NCBI GenBank assembly: GCA_963814805.1
Contig: CAWFER010000033.1
Location: 62,001 to 126,000 of the forward strand
Source of the DNA: AP-15 sp963814805
GTDB lineage: Bacteria; Pseudomonadota; Alphaproteobacteria; ATCC43930; CGMCC-115725
Length of the DNA: 64,000 bases
Direction of reading: 5' to 3'
Positions 9,770 through 18,885 of this stretch are shown piece by piece. A program made the translations under genes and the position numbers. Position 1 is the first letter of the stretch; every line of letters starts with the position of its first letter. The notes below the pieces were generated by a model, which was not told where the DNA came from, did not search any database, and was given only the letters and a program-made list of their open reading frames with translations.

Positions 9770-10730
9770 GTGCCCGAGCCGAACTATGCCGTCGAGCTGA
9801 CCCCGCCGGATATCGAACCCTATCGGGCCGGGCAATACCGGCCTCGACTATGTGACGACCTTCGAGAGCGGCCATGCCGGGCCGCATGTGCTGGTCACGG
9901 CGCTGACCCACGGCAACGAGATCTGCGGGGCGATCGCCCTCGATCGGCTGCTGCGCGCCGGGCTGCGGCCGCGTCAGGGCAGGCTGACCCTGGCCTTCGA
10001 CAACGTCGCTGCTTTTAGGAGCTTCGACCGGCGCTATCCGGTGGTCTCACGCTTCCTCGACGAGGATTTCAACCGGCTGTGGGACGAGGCCACCCTCGAT
10101 GGCCCGCGCCAATCGGCCGAACTCGCGCGCGCCCGAGCCTTGCGGCCGTTCGTCGACGCCGCCGATTTCCTGCTCGACATCCACTCGATGCAATATGCGA
10201 CGGCGCCCCTGATGCTGGCCGGAACGCTCGACCGCTCGGTGGCCTTGGCCCGCCGGGTCGGCATCCCCGAACTGATCATGTGCGACAGCGGCCACGCCGC
10301 CGGTAAGCGGATGCGCGACTATGGCTCGTTCGACGATCCCGCCTCGGCCAAGACGGCGCTCTTGATCGAAGCCGGGCAGCATTGGCAAAACCGCGCCGCC
10401 GAGGTCGCGACCGACGTGATGCTGCGCTTTCTGATCGCCGTCGGCAGCTTGACCCGCGAAGATGCGGCGCCGCTCGCCGGGCCGGATTTCGACGCGCATC
10501 CACGGCAACGGGTCATCGAAGTTACCGAAGCGGTGACGATCAGCGGCGACAAGTTCGAATTCGTCGACGATTTTCGCGGCCTCGAGGTGCTGTCGCCAAA
10601 GGGGACCTTGATCGGCCGTGACAATGGGCGCGAGGTGCGCACGCCCTATGATGATTGCGTGCTGATCATGCCGTCGCGACGCCTCGCCAAAGGACACACG
10701 GCGGTCCGCCTGGGCCGTTTTGTCGGGTGA
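9770..10730 (+). CDS. Succinylglutamate desuccinylase/aspartoacylase family (M14-like) hydrolase, one frame change
   Basis: Zinc-dependent deacylase of the AstE/AspA family. Zinc-site residues are seen in TALTHGNEICG (His and Glu), and the substrate Arg region is RRYPVVSRFLDEDFNRLW; LLDIHSMQY carries the third ligand. The GTG start at 9770 has GAGGAG seven bases upstream. The first 22 codons are in frame 2; an extra C near 9,835 moves the rest to frame 3, which ends at 10730. Removing it gives 319 residues. It is coupled to argE, and its TGA overlaps the next gene's start region. The acyl-amino-acid substrate is unknown. Confidence 0.82.
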
Positions 10731-11272
10731 GCGCGGGCGGCGGGTCGGCGCCGGGCTCGGCCTCGCCAGCACGACGGCCAAGCGCAGCTTTCCGCCGGTC
10801 GTCGACGAGCGGGCGCGGGTGCTGGTGCTCGGCACTCTCCCCGGCGAGGAATCCTTGCGCCGGCAGGAATATTACGCCCATCCGCGCAACCTGTTCTGGC
10901 CGATCCTGTTCGCGCTGTTCGACGGGGCGCCGGCGGCGGGGTATGCGCCAAAGCTCGAATTCGCGCTCTCGCAGCGGGTGGCGCTGTGGGACGTGTGCGC
11001 CGTCGGGCGAGCGCTTTGCTAGCGCCGACGCGACGATCCGCCGGGAATTACCCAACGCGATCGATCGATTGCTCGATGCGCATCCGCGGATCGGCGCCGT
11101 CGCCTTCAACGGCGGCGGGGCGCGCCGGCTCCATGATCGCCATTTCCCGCGGCGTCCGGGCCTCGCCTATCTGGCCTTGCCGTCGACGAGCCCAGCCCAT
11201 GCAAGGCTCGATTTCGCCGCCAAGCTCGGCCGGTGGACGGCATTGCGCGAGGCGCTAGTCAGCCAAAGCTAG
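10720..11272 (+). CDS. Family 6-like uracil-DNA glycosylase superfamily (hypoxanthine-DNA glycosylase type), one frame change
   Basis: DNA repair glycosylase expected to remove hypoxanthine (deaminated adenine) from DNA. The core GTLPGEESLRRQEYYAHPRN followed by FWPIL is the hallmark motif I of this group, and WDV plus the later FNGG segment are motifs of the UDG fold. The frame changes from 1 to 2 near 11,005 (after WDVCAVG); the second part contains ELPNAIDRLLDAHPRIGAVA and LPSTSPAHA, the expected motif II. About 183 residues after removing one base. The start is uncertain: TTG 10720 is the only upstream start in frame and overlaps the preceding stop. Confidence 0.78.
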
Positions 11273-12199
11273 GCGATAAAAGGCGGCGGCGTTGCGCCAG
11301 AAGAAACGCTCGCGGTCGCGGGGCGAGAAATCTTCGAGCATGCGCGAGACGGCGCGCACCAATGCGTCATAGCCGATGCGCAGCCCGGCGACCGGAAAAT
11401 TGGTGGCGAAGATCGCGCGCTCGATCCCGAAGATCGCAATCGCCTCGCGCACGACGCGGCGGTTCGACTGGTAATCCCAGGCTTCCCCCTTGAGGCCGAA
11501 TTCCGAGACCTTGACATGCACGTTGGGCTCGCGCGCCAGTGCCTCCATCGCATGCCGCCAGGCCGCCAGGCCCGCCTCGCTGCGGTCCCACGGGAAGCCG
11601 GTGTGGTTCAGCGCGATCGAGGTTTTTGGAAAGGCGCGGGCCACCTCGGCCGCCTCGCCGAGATGCCAGAACGGCGCCCGCAAATCCCAGGAAAGCCGGT
11701 ATTTTTGCAGGAGCGCGAAGCCGCGCAGCCACTTTTCGTCCTGCATCGTCCCCGGCGCGCCCGGGGTCATCCGATCGGGAGACGCAGCCGTCACCGGCTT
11801 CGAGCGGATGCCGCGGACCAGCGGATGCGCCGCCTGCGCGGCGATCACCTCCTCGGCGGTGTCGGCGTCAAACCAGGCGTGCGCGACGATGGCGCCCGGA
11901 AAGCCGTGCCGCCGGTGGACTTCGCTGATCCAGCGGGTTTCGCCGATCTGGTCGCCGCGGTCCCACTCCGCCTCGCAATGCACCGTCGTCAGCACATTGT
12001 GACCGGCGGCGTCGCGCAGATAGTCGGTCGGCAGATAGTCGCGGCGCAGCCCGGCATCATCTCCCATGAAGAAGTCGTGACGCGGTTCGCCGATCAGGTT
12101 GGGATGCTTCCGGTGGCTCAGATCCCACAGATGATGATGCGCGTCGATCAGGGTCACCGCATCCGGCCGGTCCTCCCAGACGCCGCTGATGGTTTTCAT
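11255..12199 (-). CDS. Amidohydrolase-2 family metal-dependent hydrolase
   Basis: TIM-barrel hydrolase related to lactonases such as L-fuconolactonase and to dicarboxylate lactonases. IDAHHHLWDL near the N-terminus is the first metal-binding motif, SIALNHTGFPWD carries the next His, and IFATNFPVAGL is the C-terminal conserved block. The 314-residue protein starts at ATG 12199 (MKTISGVWED). Its substrate cannot be told from sequence. It converges with the DNA glycosylase, overlapping its 3' end by 18 bases, and is divergent from vapBC. Confidence 0.83.
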   Translation of the reverse strand: MKTISGVWEDRPDAVTLIDAHHHLWDLSHRKHPNLIGEPRHDFFMGDDAGLRRDYLPTDYLRDAAGHNVLTTVHCEAEWDRGDQIGETRWISEVHRRHGFPGAIVAHAWFDADTAEEVIAAQAAHPLVRGIRSKPVTAASPDRMTPGAPGTMQDEKWLRGFALLQKYRLSWDLRAPFWHLGEAAEVARAFPKTSIALNHTGFPWDRSEAGLAAWRHAMEALAREPNVHVKVSEFGLKGEAWDYQSNRRVVREAIAIFGIERAIFATNFPVAGLRIGYDALVRAVSRMLEDFSPRDRERFFWRNAAAFYRLALAD

Positions 12200-12268
12200 G
12201 ATAATCGCTCCGTAGCGCTGGGCGGTTGGCAAGTTGAGGATCGTTGCCCAAGCCGCGCCGCCTCACTA

Positions 12269-12296
12269 TGTGTATCAAGGCGTAACATGATACACA
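12269..12296. promoter_or_regulatory. Perfect palindrome, probable VapBC operator
   Basis: TGTGTATCA at 12269-12277 and its exact reverse complement TGATACACA at 12288-12296, separated by 10 bases. Centre-to-centre spacing of 19 bases places both half-sites on nearly the same helical face. It lies 13 bases before the vapB ATG, where type II antitoxins bind their own promoter. It is the only such palindrome I see near this locus. Confidence 0.75.
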
Positions 12297-12309
12297 AAGG
12301 GGCGTGGGG

Positions 12310-12513
12310 ATGCGGACCAATATTGAGATCGACGACGACCTCCTCGACCAGGCTCTGCGGCTGACGGGGCTGAAGACCAAGCGGGCGGTCGTCGAACAAG
12401 GGTTGCGCACCCTGATCCGCCTCAAGGCGCAGGAAGATATTTTCAATCTGGTCGGAAAGGTGCATTGGGAGGGCGACCTCGACGAGAGCCGTCAAGATCG
12501 CGACCTCACGTGA
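12310..12513 (+). CDS. vapB: Type II antitoxin, VapB family
   Basis: A 67-residue protein starting MRTNIEIDDDLLDQALRLTG, the DNA-binding strand-helix pattern of VapB-type antitoxins, with a C-terminal acidic and polar tail that would wrap the toxin. It is expected to neutralise the PIN toxin encoded next and to repress the operon through the palindrome at 12269-12296. ATG 12310 is preferred to the in-frame GTG at 12304 because the conserved family start is MRTN. Its stop overlaps the toxin GTG by four bases. Confidence 0.88.
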   Translation: MRTNIEIDDDLLDQALRLTGLKTKRAVVEQGLRTLIRLKAQEDIFNLVGKVHWEGDLDESRQDRDLT

Positions 12514-12899
12514 TCCTGGTCGACAGTTCGGTCTGGATAGACCTCCTCAATAATACTGTTACTGAGCAGGTAAGCCGTCTGCGGCTATTGATCCCGGCAA
12601 CCCCGGTATTGATTGGCGATTTGATGTTGTGCGAGATCCTGCGCGGCTTCCGGACCGAGGCGCAGGCCACCCTTGTCGAGCGGTCGCTCAGGCGCTTCGA
12701 GACGGTTTCACTGCTCAATCCCGAGTTGGCGGTCAAGACCGCGGCGAATTACCGTCTGTTGCGGCGCCGGGGAGTGACAATCCGCAAGACGATCGACCTT
12801 GTCATCGGCACTTTTTGCATCGAGCGCGGCCACGCTCTGCTGCACAACGATCGCGATTTCGCGCCGATGGAGCGCCTTCTCGGCCTGCAAACCGCCTGA
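12510..12899 (+). CDS. vapC: PIN-domain ribonuclease toxin, VapC family
   Basis: A 129-residue PIN nuclease. The four acidic residues of the active site are placed in ILVDSSVWIDLL (Asp near residue 5), LCEILRGF (Glu), KTIDLVIG (Asp) and HNDRDFAPM (Asp). VapC toxins cut tRNA or rRNA when VapB is lost. The GTG start overlaps the vapB stop as GTGA, so translation is coupled. The open frame upstream of 12510 is not part of the protein because the PIN fold begins at VILVD. Confidence 0.88.
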   Translation: MILVDSSVWIDLLNNTVTEQVSRLRLLIPATPVLIGDLMLCEILRGFRTEAQATLVERSLRRFETVSLLNPELAVKTAANYRLLRRRGVTIRKTIDLVIGTFCIERGHALLHNDRDFAPMERLLGLQTA

Positions 12900-13005
12900 T
12901 CGAGTGCGCGCAGAGAGCCTCGGCCGCTGCCGCCGACCGGCTGGGTGACGGCTTTGAGGGCATGCTACAATCGCCCGAGTAGCCCTGCCGGCGGGAGGAC
13001 CAGCA

Positions 13006-13800
13006 ATGAACCGGGAATACGAGACCATTCGTGCCGAGGAGCGCGGCGCCGGGCTGGTGCTGCTCACCCTCAACCGCCCGCAGGTCGCCAACGCGCTCAA
13101 CACCCAGATGGGCCATGACCTGCTGGCGTTTTTCGATGCGGTCAACGCCGCGTCGTCGGCCATGCGTTGCATCGTGCTGACCGGAACCGGCGAGCGCGCC
13201 TTTTGCGCCGGCGGCGACCTCAAGGAGAGGAACGGCATGACCGACGAGCAGTGGCAGGACCAGCACCTGCTGTTCGAGCGCATGGTCCGCGCCTTCATCG
13301 CCTGCCCGGCGCCGGTGATCGGCGCGGTCAATGGCGCGGCCTATGCCGGTGGCTGCGAATTGGCGTTGTGCTGCGACTTCATCTATGCCGCCCCGACCGC
13401 GCGGTTCGCGCTGACCGAGGTCACCCTCGGCATCATGCCGGGCGCCGGCGGGACCCAGAACCTGCCGCGCGCGGTCGGCGAGCGCCGGGCCAAGGAGATC
13501 ATCCTGACCGGGCGCCCGTTCACCGCCGCCGAGGCCCATGAATGGGGCATGGTCAACCGCGTGTGCGCGCCGGGCAAGGTGGTCGAGGAGGCGCTCGAAA
13601 CCGCCCGCCAGATCGCCGACAACGCGCCCGTCTCGGTGCGCCAGGCCAAGCACGCGATCCATTTCGGGCTGCAGATGGACTTGGCCAGCGGCATGATGCT
13701 CGAAATCGAGGCCTACAACCGCCTGGTCCCCACCGCCGACCGCCGCGAAGGCATCGCCTCCTTCAACGAAAAGCGCAAACCCGTCTTTAAAGGCCGGTAA
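13006..13800 (+). CDS. Enoyl-CoA hydratase/isomerase family protein
   Basis: Crotonase-fold enzyme acting on acyl-CoA thioesters. The oxyanion-hole segment AFCAGGDLKER and the second glycine block GAAYAGGCELALCCDF are present; the Glu in GGCEL and the Glu in ALTEVTLGIMPGAGGTQ are at catalytic positions, so hydratase activity is plausible. The 264 residues are the normal length. The start ATG follows a GGGAGGA at about 12993-12999. No beta-oxidation partners are next to it, so the exact substrate is open. Confidence 0.88.
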   Translation: MNREYETIRAEERGAGLVLLTLNRPQVANALNTQMGHDLLAFFDAVNAASSAMRCIVLTGTGERAFCAGGDLKERNGMTDEQWQDQHLLFERMVRAFIACPAPVIGAVNGAAYAGGCELALCCDFIYAAPTARFALTEVTLGIMPGAGGTQNLPRAVGERRAKEIILTGRPFTAAEAHEWGMVNRVCAPGKVVEEALETARQIADNAPVSVRQAKHAIHFGLQMDLASGMMLEIEAYNRLVPTADRREGIASFNEKRKPVFKGR

Positions 13801-13809
13801 ATTGTACGC

Positions 13810-13897
13810 TGTCATTGCGAGGAGCGCGGCGACGAAACAGTCCTGCTTGGGTCAGCGAACGGCGGACTGCGGTTGCCTCGCTGCGCGCGCAATGACA
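13810..13897. repeat. Palindromic intergenic repeat (TGTCATTGCG family)
   Basis: Ten-base terminal inverted repeat: TGTCATTGCG at 13810-13819 and CGCAATGACA at 13888-13897, enclosing about 68 bases with secondary partial complementarity. This end sequence resembles dispersed intergenic palindromes common in alphaproteobacterial genomes. It ends 41 bases before the ATG of the MmgE/PrpD gene and may be transcribed in its leader. Confidence 0.7.
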
Positions 13898-13938
13898 GGC
13901 TCTGCGGCGAGAGGATTGCGCCGATAGGAGGTAAGGTG

Positions 13939-15312
13939 ATGGACGGATCGACGACGGCGGGCCGCACACAAGCGGCGGATCTGACGCGGGTGCTGGCGGA
14001 GCGCGCGGCGGGGCTCGGCTGGAAGGACCTGCCGGAGCCGGTGCGCGAGCTGGCGCGGCAATGCGTGCTCGACTACCTCGGCTGCGCGGTGGCCGGGGCC
14101 GGCGACCCGCTGGTCGGCATATTGCTCGACGAGATGACCGAAGCCGGCGGGACGGCGCAGGCGGGCGTGATCGGCCATCGCCAGCGGCTGCCGGTCTTGG
14201 CGGCGGCGTTGGTCAACGGCGCGGCGGCCCATGCGCTCGATTACGACGACGTCCATCTGGCGATGCCGGGGCATCCCTCGGTCGCGGTGCTGCCGGGGCT
14301 GCTGGCTCTGGCCGAATTGCGGGGAAGCTCCGGGCGCGAGGTCATCACCGCCTTTGTCGCCGGCTATGAGACCGCCTGCCGGATCGGCCTGGCGCTGAGC
14401 CCCGGCCATTATGCGCTCGGCTTTCATTCGACCGCGACGATCGGCAGCCTTGGCGCCGCGGCGGCCTGCGCCCGGCTGCTCGAGCTCGATGCCGAGCAGA
14501 CCGCGGTGGCGCTCGGCATCGCCGGGACCCAGGCGGCCGGGCTCAAATCGCAGTTCGGCACGATGTGCAAGCCGTTCCACGCCGGCAAGGCGGCGCAGAA
14601 CGGGCTCCTGGCGGCGCGCCTCGCCGCGCGCGGGTTTTCGAGCCGCACCGACCTCCTCGAATGCGTCCAGGGGTTCGCCGCGACCCACGGCCCGGATTTC
14701 TCGCCCGAGGCGGCGCTGGCGACCCCCGCGGATGGTTTTCACATTCTCGCCAACCTCTTCAAATACCACGCCGCCTGCTACATGACCCACGCGCCGATCG
14801 AAACCGCGCGCCAGGCGCGGCGCGAACACGGGCTCAGCCCCGACGCGATCGCCGGCATCACCCTGCGCCTCGACGCCGGATGCGACCGGATCTGCAATAT
14901 CACGGCCCCGGTCGATGGATTGCAGAGCAAGTTCAGCCTGCGCCAGACCGTGGCGATGGCGCTCGCCGGGGTCGACACCGCGAGCCTCGGCGCCTACAGC
15001 GAGGAGAATGCGCGCGATCCGGCGCTGATCCGGCTGCGCGAAATGGTCACGCTCGATTTCCACCAGGGCTGGCCGTCGACCCTGGCCGAGATCGAGATTG
15101 CTCTCGCCGACGGCAGCCGCGTCTCGGCGCGCCACGATGCCGGGATTCCGGCGTCCGACATCGCCGAGCAGGGCGAACGGCTCGCCGCCAAGTTCGACGC
15201 TTTGGTCGGGCCGGCGCTCGGCGCCTCGCGCGCCCGCGAGCTGCGGGAAATGATCTCAAGGCTCGACGGCGTGGCCGAGATCGGCAGCCTCGCGCGGCTC
15301 GCCACGGGCTAG
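13939..15312 (+). CDS. MmgE/PrpD family protein
   Basis: A 457-residue member of the family that includes 2-methylcitrate dehydratase (PrpD), aconitate decarboxylase and iminodisuccinate epimerase. The N-terminal all-alpha domain contains AHALDYDDVHLAMPGHPSVA, the family's best conserved segment, and the rest covers the alpha/beta C-domain (KYHAACYMTHAPIE). GGAGG just upstream supports ATG 13939; the longer open frame begins inside the repeat at 13810-13897. No methylcitrate-cycle genes flank it, so propionate use is not supported. Confidence 0.88.
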   Translation: MDGSTTAGRTQAADLTRVLAERAAGLGWKDLPEPVRELARQCVLDYLGCAVAGAGDPLVGILLDEMTEAGGTAQAGVIGHRQRLPVLAAALVNGAAAHALDYDDVHLAMPGHPSVAVLPGLLALAELRGSSGREVITAFVAGYETACRIGLALSPGHYALGFHSTATIGSLGAAAACARLLELDAEQTAVALGIAGTQAAGLKSQFGTMCKPFHAGKAAQNGLLAARLAARGFSSRTDLLECVQGFAATHGPDFSPEAALATPADGFHILANLFKYHAACYMTHAPIETARQARREHGLSPDAIAGITLRLDAGCDRICNITAPVDGLQSKFSLRQTVAMALAGVDTASLGAYSEENARDPALIRLREMVTLDFHQGWPSTLAEIEIALADGSRVSARHDAGIPASDIAEQGERLAAKFDALVGPALGASRARELREMISRLDGVAEIGSLARLATG

Positions 15313-15331
15313 CGAGTGCCCCTCACCCCAA

Positions 15332-15356
15332 CCCTCTCCCCGCCGCGGGGCGAGGG
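15332..15356. repeat. G+C-rich hairpin before glnE, part of a dispersed repeat
   Basis: CCCTCTCCCC at 15332-15341 pairs with GGGGCGAGGG at 15347-15356 apart from one mismatch, loop of five bases. The preceding CCCCTCACCCCAAC matches the arm of the repeat found between gltD and gltB (62406-62499), so these are probably two members of one family. It lies between the MmgE/PrpD stop and glnE. Confidence 0.55.
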
Positions 15357-15367
15357 AGCAGGTCAGC

Positions 15368-18300
15368 GTGGGGACGCGCGCGGGCTCGGGCGATGACCTC
15401 GGCGGCCGGATGAAGCTCTTGTCTCAGCTTTCCGACGACGGCGACGGGCTGCCGCAACCGGCCGACGAGCGCCTGATGGCGCTCGGCTACGAGGCCTGGA
15501 ATGAGGCGCTCGCTGCGGCGCCAGGCGACCCCGCGGCGCAGGCCGCGCGCGGCTGGTGCGCGGAACCGCCGGGCCGGCGCCTGCTGGCGGCGATCTTCGG
15601 CAACAGCCGGTTTCTCGGCGGCCTCGCAGTCAAGGAGTGGCGCTTCCTTGGCCGCCTTGTCGCCGAGGGACCCGATGCGCTCTTCGACGAGGTCGCCGCC
15701 GGGATCGAAAATCCCGACGACCCCGGCGAAGACACGCCGGGGCTGATGCGCCGCCTGCGCATCGCCAAGCGCCGCACCGCGCTCCTGGCCGCGGTGGCCG
15801 AGCTCGCCGGCGCCTGGTCGCTGGAACAGCAGATGGCGGCGCTGAGCCGCTTTGCCGCGGCGGCGGTCGGCGCGGCGCTGCGCCATCTGCTGCGCCAGGC
15901 CGCGGCGAAAGACCTGGTGGCGCTCCCCGACCCGGCTGATCCCGAGCGCCACAGCGGCCTGATCGTGCTGGGCCTCGGCAAGCTCGGCGGGGCCGAGCTC
16001 AACTATTCGAGCGATATCGACCTGATTTTGTTTTTCGATCCGGCCAAAGCGCGGGTCATGGCGCGCGAGGGCGTCCAGCCGTTTTTCAGCCGGCTGGCGC
16101 GCGACTTGGTGCGGCTCATCGAAGAGCGCACCGGCGACGGCTATGTGTTTCGCACCGATCTGCGGCTGCGCCCGGACCCGGCCTCGACCCCGGCGGCGAT
16201 GTCGGTCGCCGCGGCGATGGCCTATTACGAGAGCGTCGGCCAGAATTGGGAGCGGGCTGCGCTGATCAAGGCGCGCCCGATCGCCGGCGACCGGATCGCC
16301 GGCAGGCGGCTGTTGCGCGAGCTGCGCCCGTTTCTGTGGCGCAAGCATCTCGATTTCGCCGCGATCCAGGACATCCACTCGATCAAGCGCCAGATCAACG
16401 CCTATCGCGGCGGCGACCGGATCGCGGTCGAAGGCCACGACATCAAGATCGGCCGCGGCGGCATCCGCGAGATCGAATTCTTCGCCCAGACCCAGCAGCT
16501 GATCTGGGGCGGGCGGCTGCCCCAGCTGCGGGTGCGGGCGACCTGCGAGGCCTTGCGCCGGCTCGCCGCCTGCGGCCGGGTCGATCCGGCGACCGCGGCG
16601 ACGTTGATCGACGATTATCGTTTTCTGCGCCGGGTCGAGCACCGCCTGCAGATGGTCGACGACCAGCAGACCCACCGCCTGCCGGCCGATCGCGACGGCG
16701 TCACGCGGCTCGCCACTTTTCTCGGCTATGGCGGGTCAGGCGATGGCGGGGCCGATGCCTTCGCCGCCGATCTGACCGCGCATCTGGGCTCGGTCGAGCG
16801 TCACTATGCCGCGCTGTTCGAGCGGGCGCCGAGCCTCGCCCTCTCCGGCAACCTCGTCTTTACCGGCAGCGAGGACGATCCCGACACCCTGCGCACCTTA
16901 TCGGGACTCGGCTTTGCCGACCCGGCGGCGGTCGCCGCACTGGTGCGCAGCTGGCATCACGGACGGATGCGGGCCACCCGCAGCCAGCGGGTGCGCGAGA
17001 TCCTGACCGAGTTGACGCCCGAATTGCTGCGCATCTTTGGCGCGACATCGCATCCCGACGCGGCGCTGCGGCGCTTCGACCAGTTTCTGTCGCATCTGCC
17101 AGCGGGCGTGCAGCTGTTCTCGCTGTTTCAGGCGAACCCGGGGCTGCTGGCGCTGGTCGCCGAGGTGATGGCCGGGGCGCCGCTGCTGGCCGAGCGGCTG
17201 ACGCAACGGCCGGCATTGCTCGACGGGGTGCTGACCGAGGGATTTTTCGGTCGGCCGCCCGACCGCGCCGGTCTTGCCGCCGAGCTTGCCGATGCGCTCG
17301 CCATCGCTGCTGATTTTGCCGACACGCTCGACCTGTTGCGGCGCTGGGCCGGCGAGCGGCGCTTCCAGGTCGGGTTGCAGCTGCTGCGCCGCGCGCTCGA
17401 CGGTGAGGAAGCCGGCAAGGCGCTGGCCGACATCGCCGAGACCGCGCTTGGAGCATTGCTGCGCGCGGTCGAGGCCGAGTTCGCGCAGCGGCATGGCGGG
17501 GTCCCGGGCGGCGCCTTCGCGGTCATCGGCATGGGACGGCTCGGCAGCCGCGAGATGACCCTCGCCTCGGACCTCGACCTGATCCTGATCTACGATGCCC
17601 GGCCCGGCGTCGAAGGCTCGGACGGCGCGCAGTCGCTCCCGGTCCCTGCCTATTATGCCCGGCTGAGCCAGCGCCTGATCGGTGCGATCACCGCGCCGAC
17701 CGCCGAGGGTGCGCTCTATCCGGTCGATATGCGGCTGCGGCCGTCGGGTGCGGCCGGGCCGATCGCCTCGAGCTTCGAGAGCTTCGCCCGCTACCAGCGC
17801 GAAGCGGCCTGGACCTGGGAGCATATGGCCTTGACCCGCGCCCGCCCGGTCGCCGGCGACGCGGCGCTGCGCCGCCGGGTCGAAGAGACCATCGCCGCGG
17901 TGCTGCGGTCCCCCCGCGACCCGCGGCATCTGGCGGCCGACGTCGCCGATATGCGCCAGCGCATCGCCGCCGAGCATCCGCGGCCCTCGCCCTGGGATTT
18001 GAAGAACCGGCGCGGCGGGCTGATCGACCTCGAATTTATCGTCCAGTACCTGATGCTGCGCGAGGCGGCGAGGTCGCCGCAGGTGCTCTGCCGCGCCACC
18101 GCCGAGGCGTTGACGGCGCTGGCTGCGGCCGGAGCGCTGCCCGCGCCGGCCGAGCACGAGCTGGGCCGGGCGCTCGCGTTGCTGCGCCAGGTGCAGGCGG
18201 TGCTGACCCTGATCGGCGAGGACGGGTCGCAGCAGGGAGTTTTCTCCGAACCCGACGCCGCCGCCCTCGCGCGCTGCGCCGGGGCGATTGACTTCGCTCG

Positions 18301-18424
18301 GCTCGACGCGGATATCACTGCGGCAGCCACGCGCGTCAGCGCCTGGTACGAGCGCCTGGTCGAGGAGCCGGCGCGAGGCGCCGCGCATGATGTCGCAAAA
18401 CCGGCGGGAGAAAACGCAACATGA
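15368..18424 (+). CDS. glnE: Bifunctional glutamine synthetase adenylyltransferase/adenylyl-removing enzyme
   Basis: Attaches AMP to, and removes AMP from, glutamine synthetase in response to PII/PII-UMP. At about 1,018 residues it is close to the usual length, with the two-domain layout intact. The first nucleotidyltransferase domain (adenylyl removal, N-terminal half) has GLGKLGGAELNYSSDIDLIL near residue 200; the second (adenylylation) has GMGRLGSREMTLASDLDLIL near residue 720. LRLRPDPASTP and MRLRPSGAAGP are the companion motifs. The start could be GTG 15368 or the internal ATG at 15410 (MKLLSQLSDD). The last bases ATGA are shared with bcp. Confidence 0.93.
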   Translation: MGTRAGSGDDLGGRMKLLSQLSDDGDGLPQPADERLMALGYEAWNEALAAAPGDPAAQAARGWCAEPPGRRLLAAIFGNSRFLGGLAVKEWRFLGRLVAEGPDALFDEVAAGIENPDDPGEDTPGLMRRLRIAKRRTALLAAVAELAGAWSLEQQMAALSRFAAAAVGAALRHLLRQAAAKDLVALPDPADPERHSGLIVLGLGKLGGAELNYSSDIDLILFFDPAKARVMAREGVQPFFSRLARDLVRLIEERTGDGYVFRTDLRLRPDPASTPAAMSVAAAMAYYESVGQNWERAALIKARPIAGDRIAGRRLLRELRPFLWRKHLDFAAIQDIHSIKRQINAYRGGDRIAVEGHDIKIGRGGIREIEFFAQTQQLIWGGRLPQLRVRATCEALRRLAACGRVDPATAATLIDDYRFLRRVEHRLQMVDDQQTHRLPADRDGVTRLATFLGYGGSGDGGADAFAADLTAHLGSVERHYAALFERAPSLALSGNLVFTGSEDDPDTLRTLSGLGFADPAAVAALVRSWHHGRMRATRSQRVREILTELTPELLRIFGATSHPDAALRRFDQFLSHLPAGVQLFSLFQANPGLLALVAEVMAGAPLLAERLTQRPALLDGVLTEGFFGRPPDRAGLAAELADALAIAADFADTLDLLRRWAGERRFQVGLQLLRRALDGEEAGKALADIAETALGALLRAVEAEFAQRHGGVPGGAFAVIGMGRLGSREMTLASDLDLILIYDARPGVEGSDGAQSLPVPAYYARLSQRLIGAITAPTAEGALYPVDMRLRPSGAAGPIASSFESFARYQREAAWTWEHMALTRARPVAGDAALRRRVEETIAAVLRSPRDPRHLAADVADMRQRIAAEHPRPSPWDLKNRRGGLIDLEFIVQYLMLREAARSPQVLCRATAEALTALAAAGALPAPAEHELGRALALLRQVQAVLTLIGEDGSQQGVFSEPDAAALARCAGAIDFARLDADITAAATRVSAWYERLVEEPARGAAHDVAKPAGENAT

Positions 18425-18885
18425 GTGTCGAGCTCGGCGGAAAAGCGCCCGATTTCGCCCTGCCGACCGATGGCGGCGGCGCGGTCGAATTGTCCAAGCT
18501 CGCCGGCAAAAAGGTGGTGCTGTATTTTTATCCGAAGGACGACACCTCGGGCTGCACCGCCGAGGCCTGCGGCTTTCGCAATTCATTCCCGGATTATGGC
18601 GGCGCCGGCGCGGTGGTGATCGGAATCTCCAAGGATTCGGTCGCCTCGCACGACAAGTTCAAGAAGAAGCACGGGCTGCCGTTCATCCTCGCCTCCGACA
18701 CTGACGGCGAGGTTTGCGAAAAATACGGCGTCTGGGTCGAAAAAAGCATGTATGGCCGCAAGTACATGGGGATCGAGCGCGCCACCTTCCTGATCGACGG
18801 CGCCGGGATCGTGCGCGGCGTCTGGCATAAGGTCAGGGTGCCGGGCCATGTCGCCGAAGTGCTGAAGGCGGCGCAAGCCCTCTAG
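18421..18885 (+). CDS. bcp: Thioredoxin-dependent thiol peroxidase (Bcp/PrxQ type)
   Basis: Reduces hydrogen and organic peroxides with thioredoxin. The 154 residues contain YFYPKDDTSGCTAEACGFRN with the peroxidatic Cys45 and a resolving Cys50 five residues later, the atypical 2-Cys PrxQ arrangement. IERATFLID is the late conserved strand. Its ATG overlaps the glnE stop (ATGA, 18421-18424), so it is translationally coupled to a nitrogen-control gene, a common alphaproteobacterial order. Confidence 0.93.
   Translation: MSVELGGKAPDFALPTDGGGAVELSKLAGKKVVLYFYPKDDTSGCTAEACGFRNSFPDYGGAGAVVIGISKDSVASHDKFKKKHGLPFILASDTDGEVCEKYGVWVEKSMYGRKYMGIERATFLIDGAGIVRGVWHKVRVPGHVAEVLKAAQAL

Noticed and set aside
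13006..15312. Methylcitrate (propionate) pathway from the hydratase plus MmgE/PrpD pair
   Set aside because: No prpB, prpC or acn partner; the genes are separated by a repeat and the family covers other reactions.
16898..18586. A 562-codon minus-strand open frame opposite glnE
   Set aside because: Shadow of glnE, which is complete on the plus strand.
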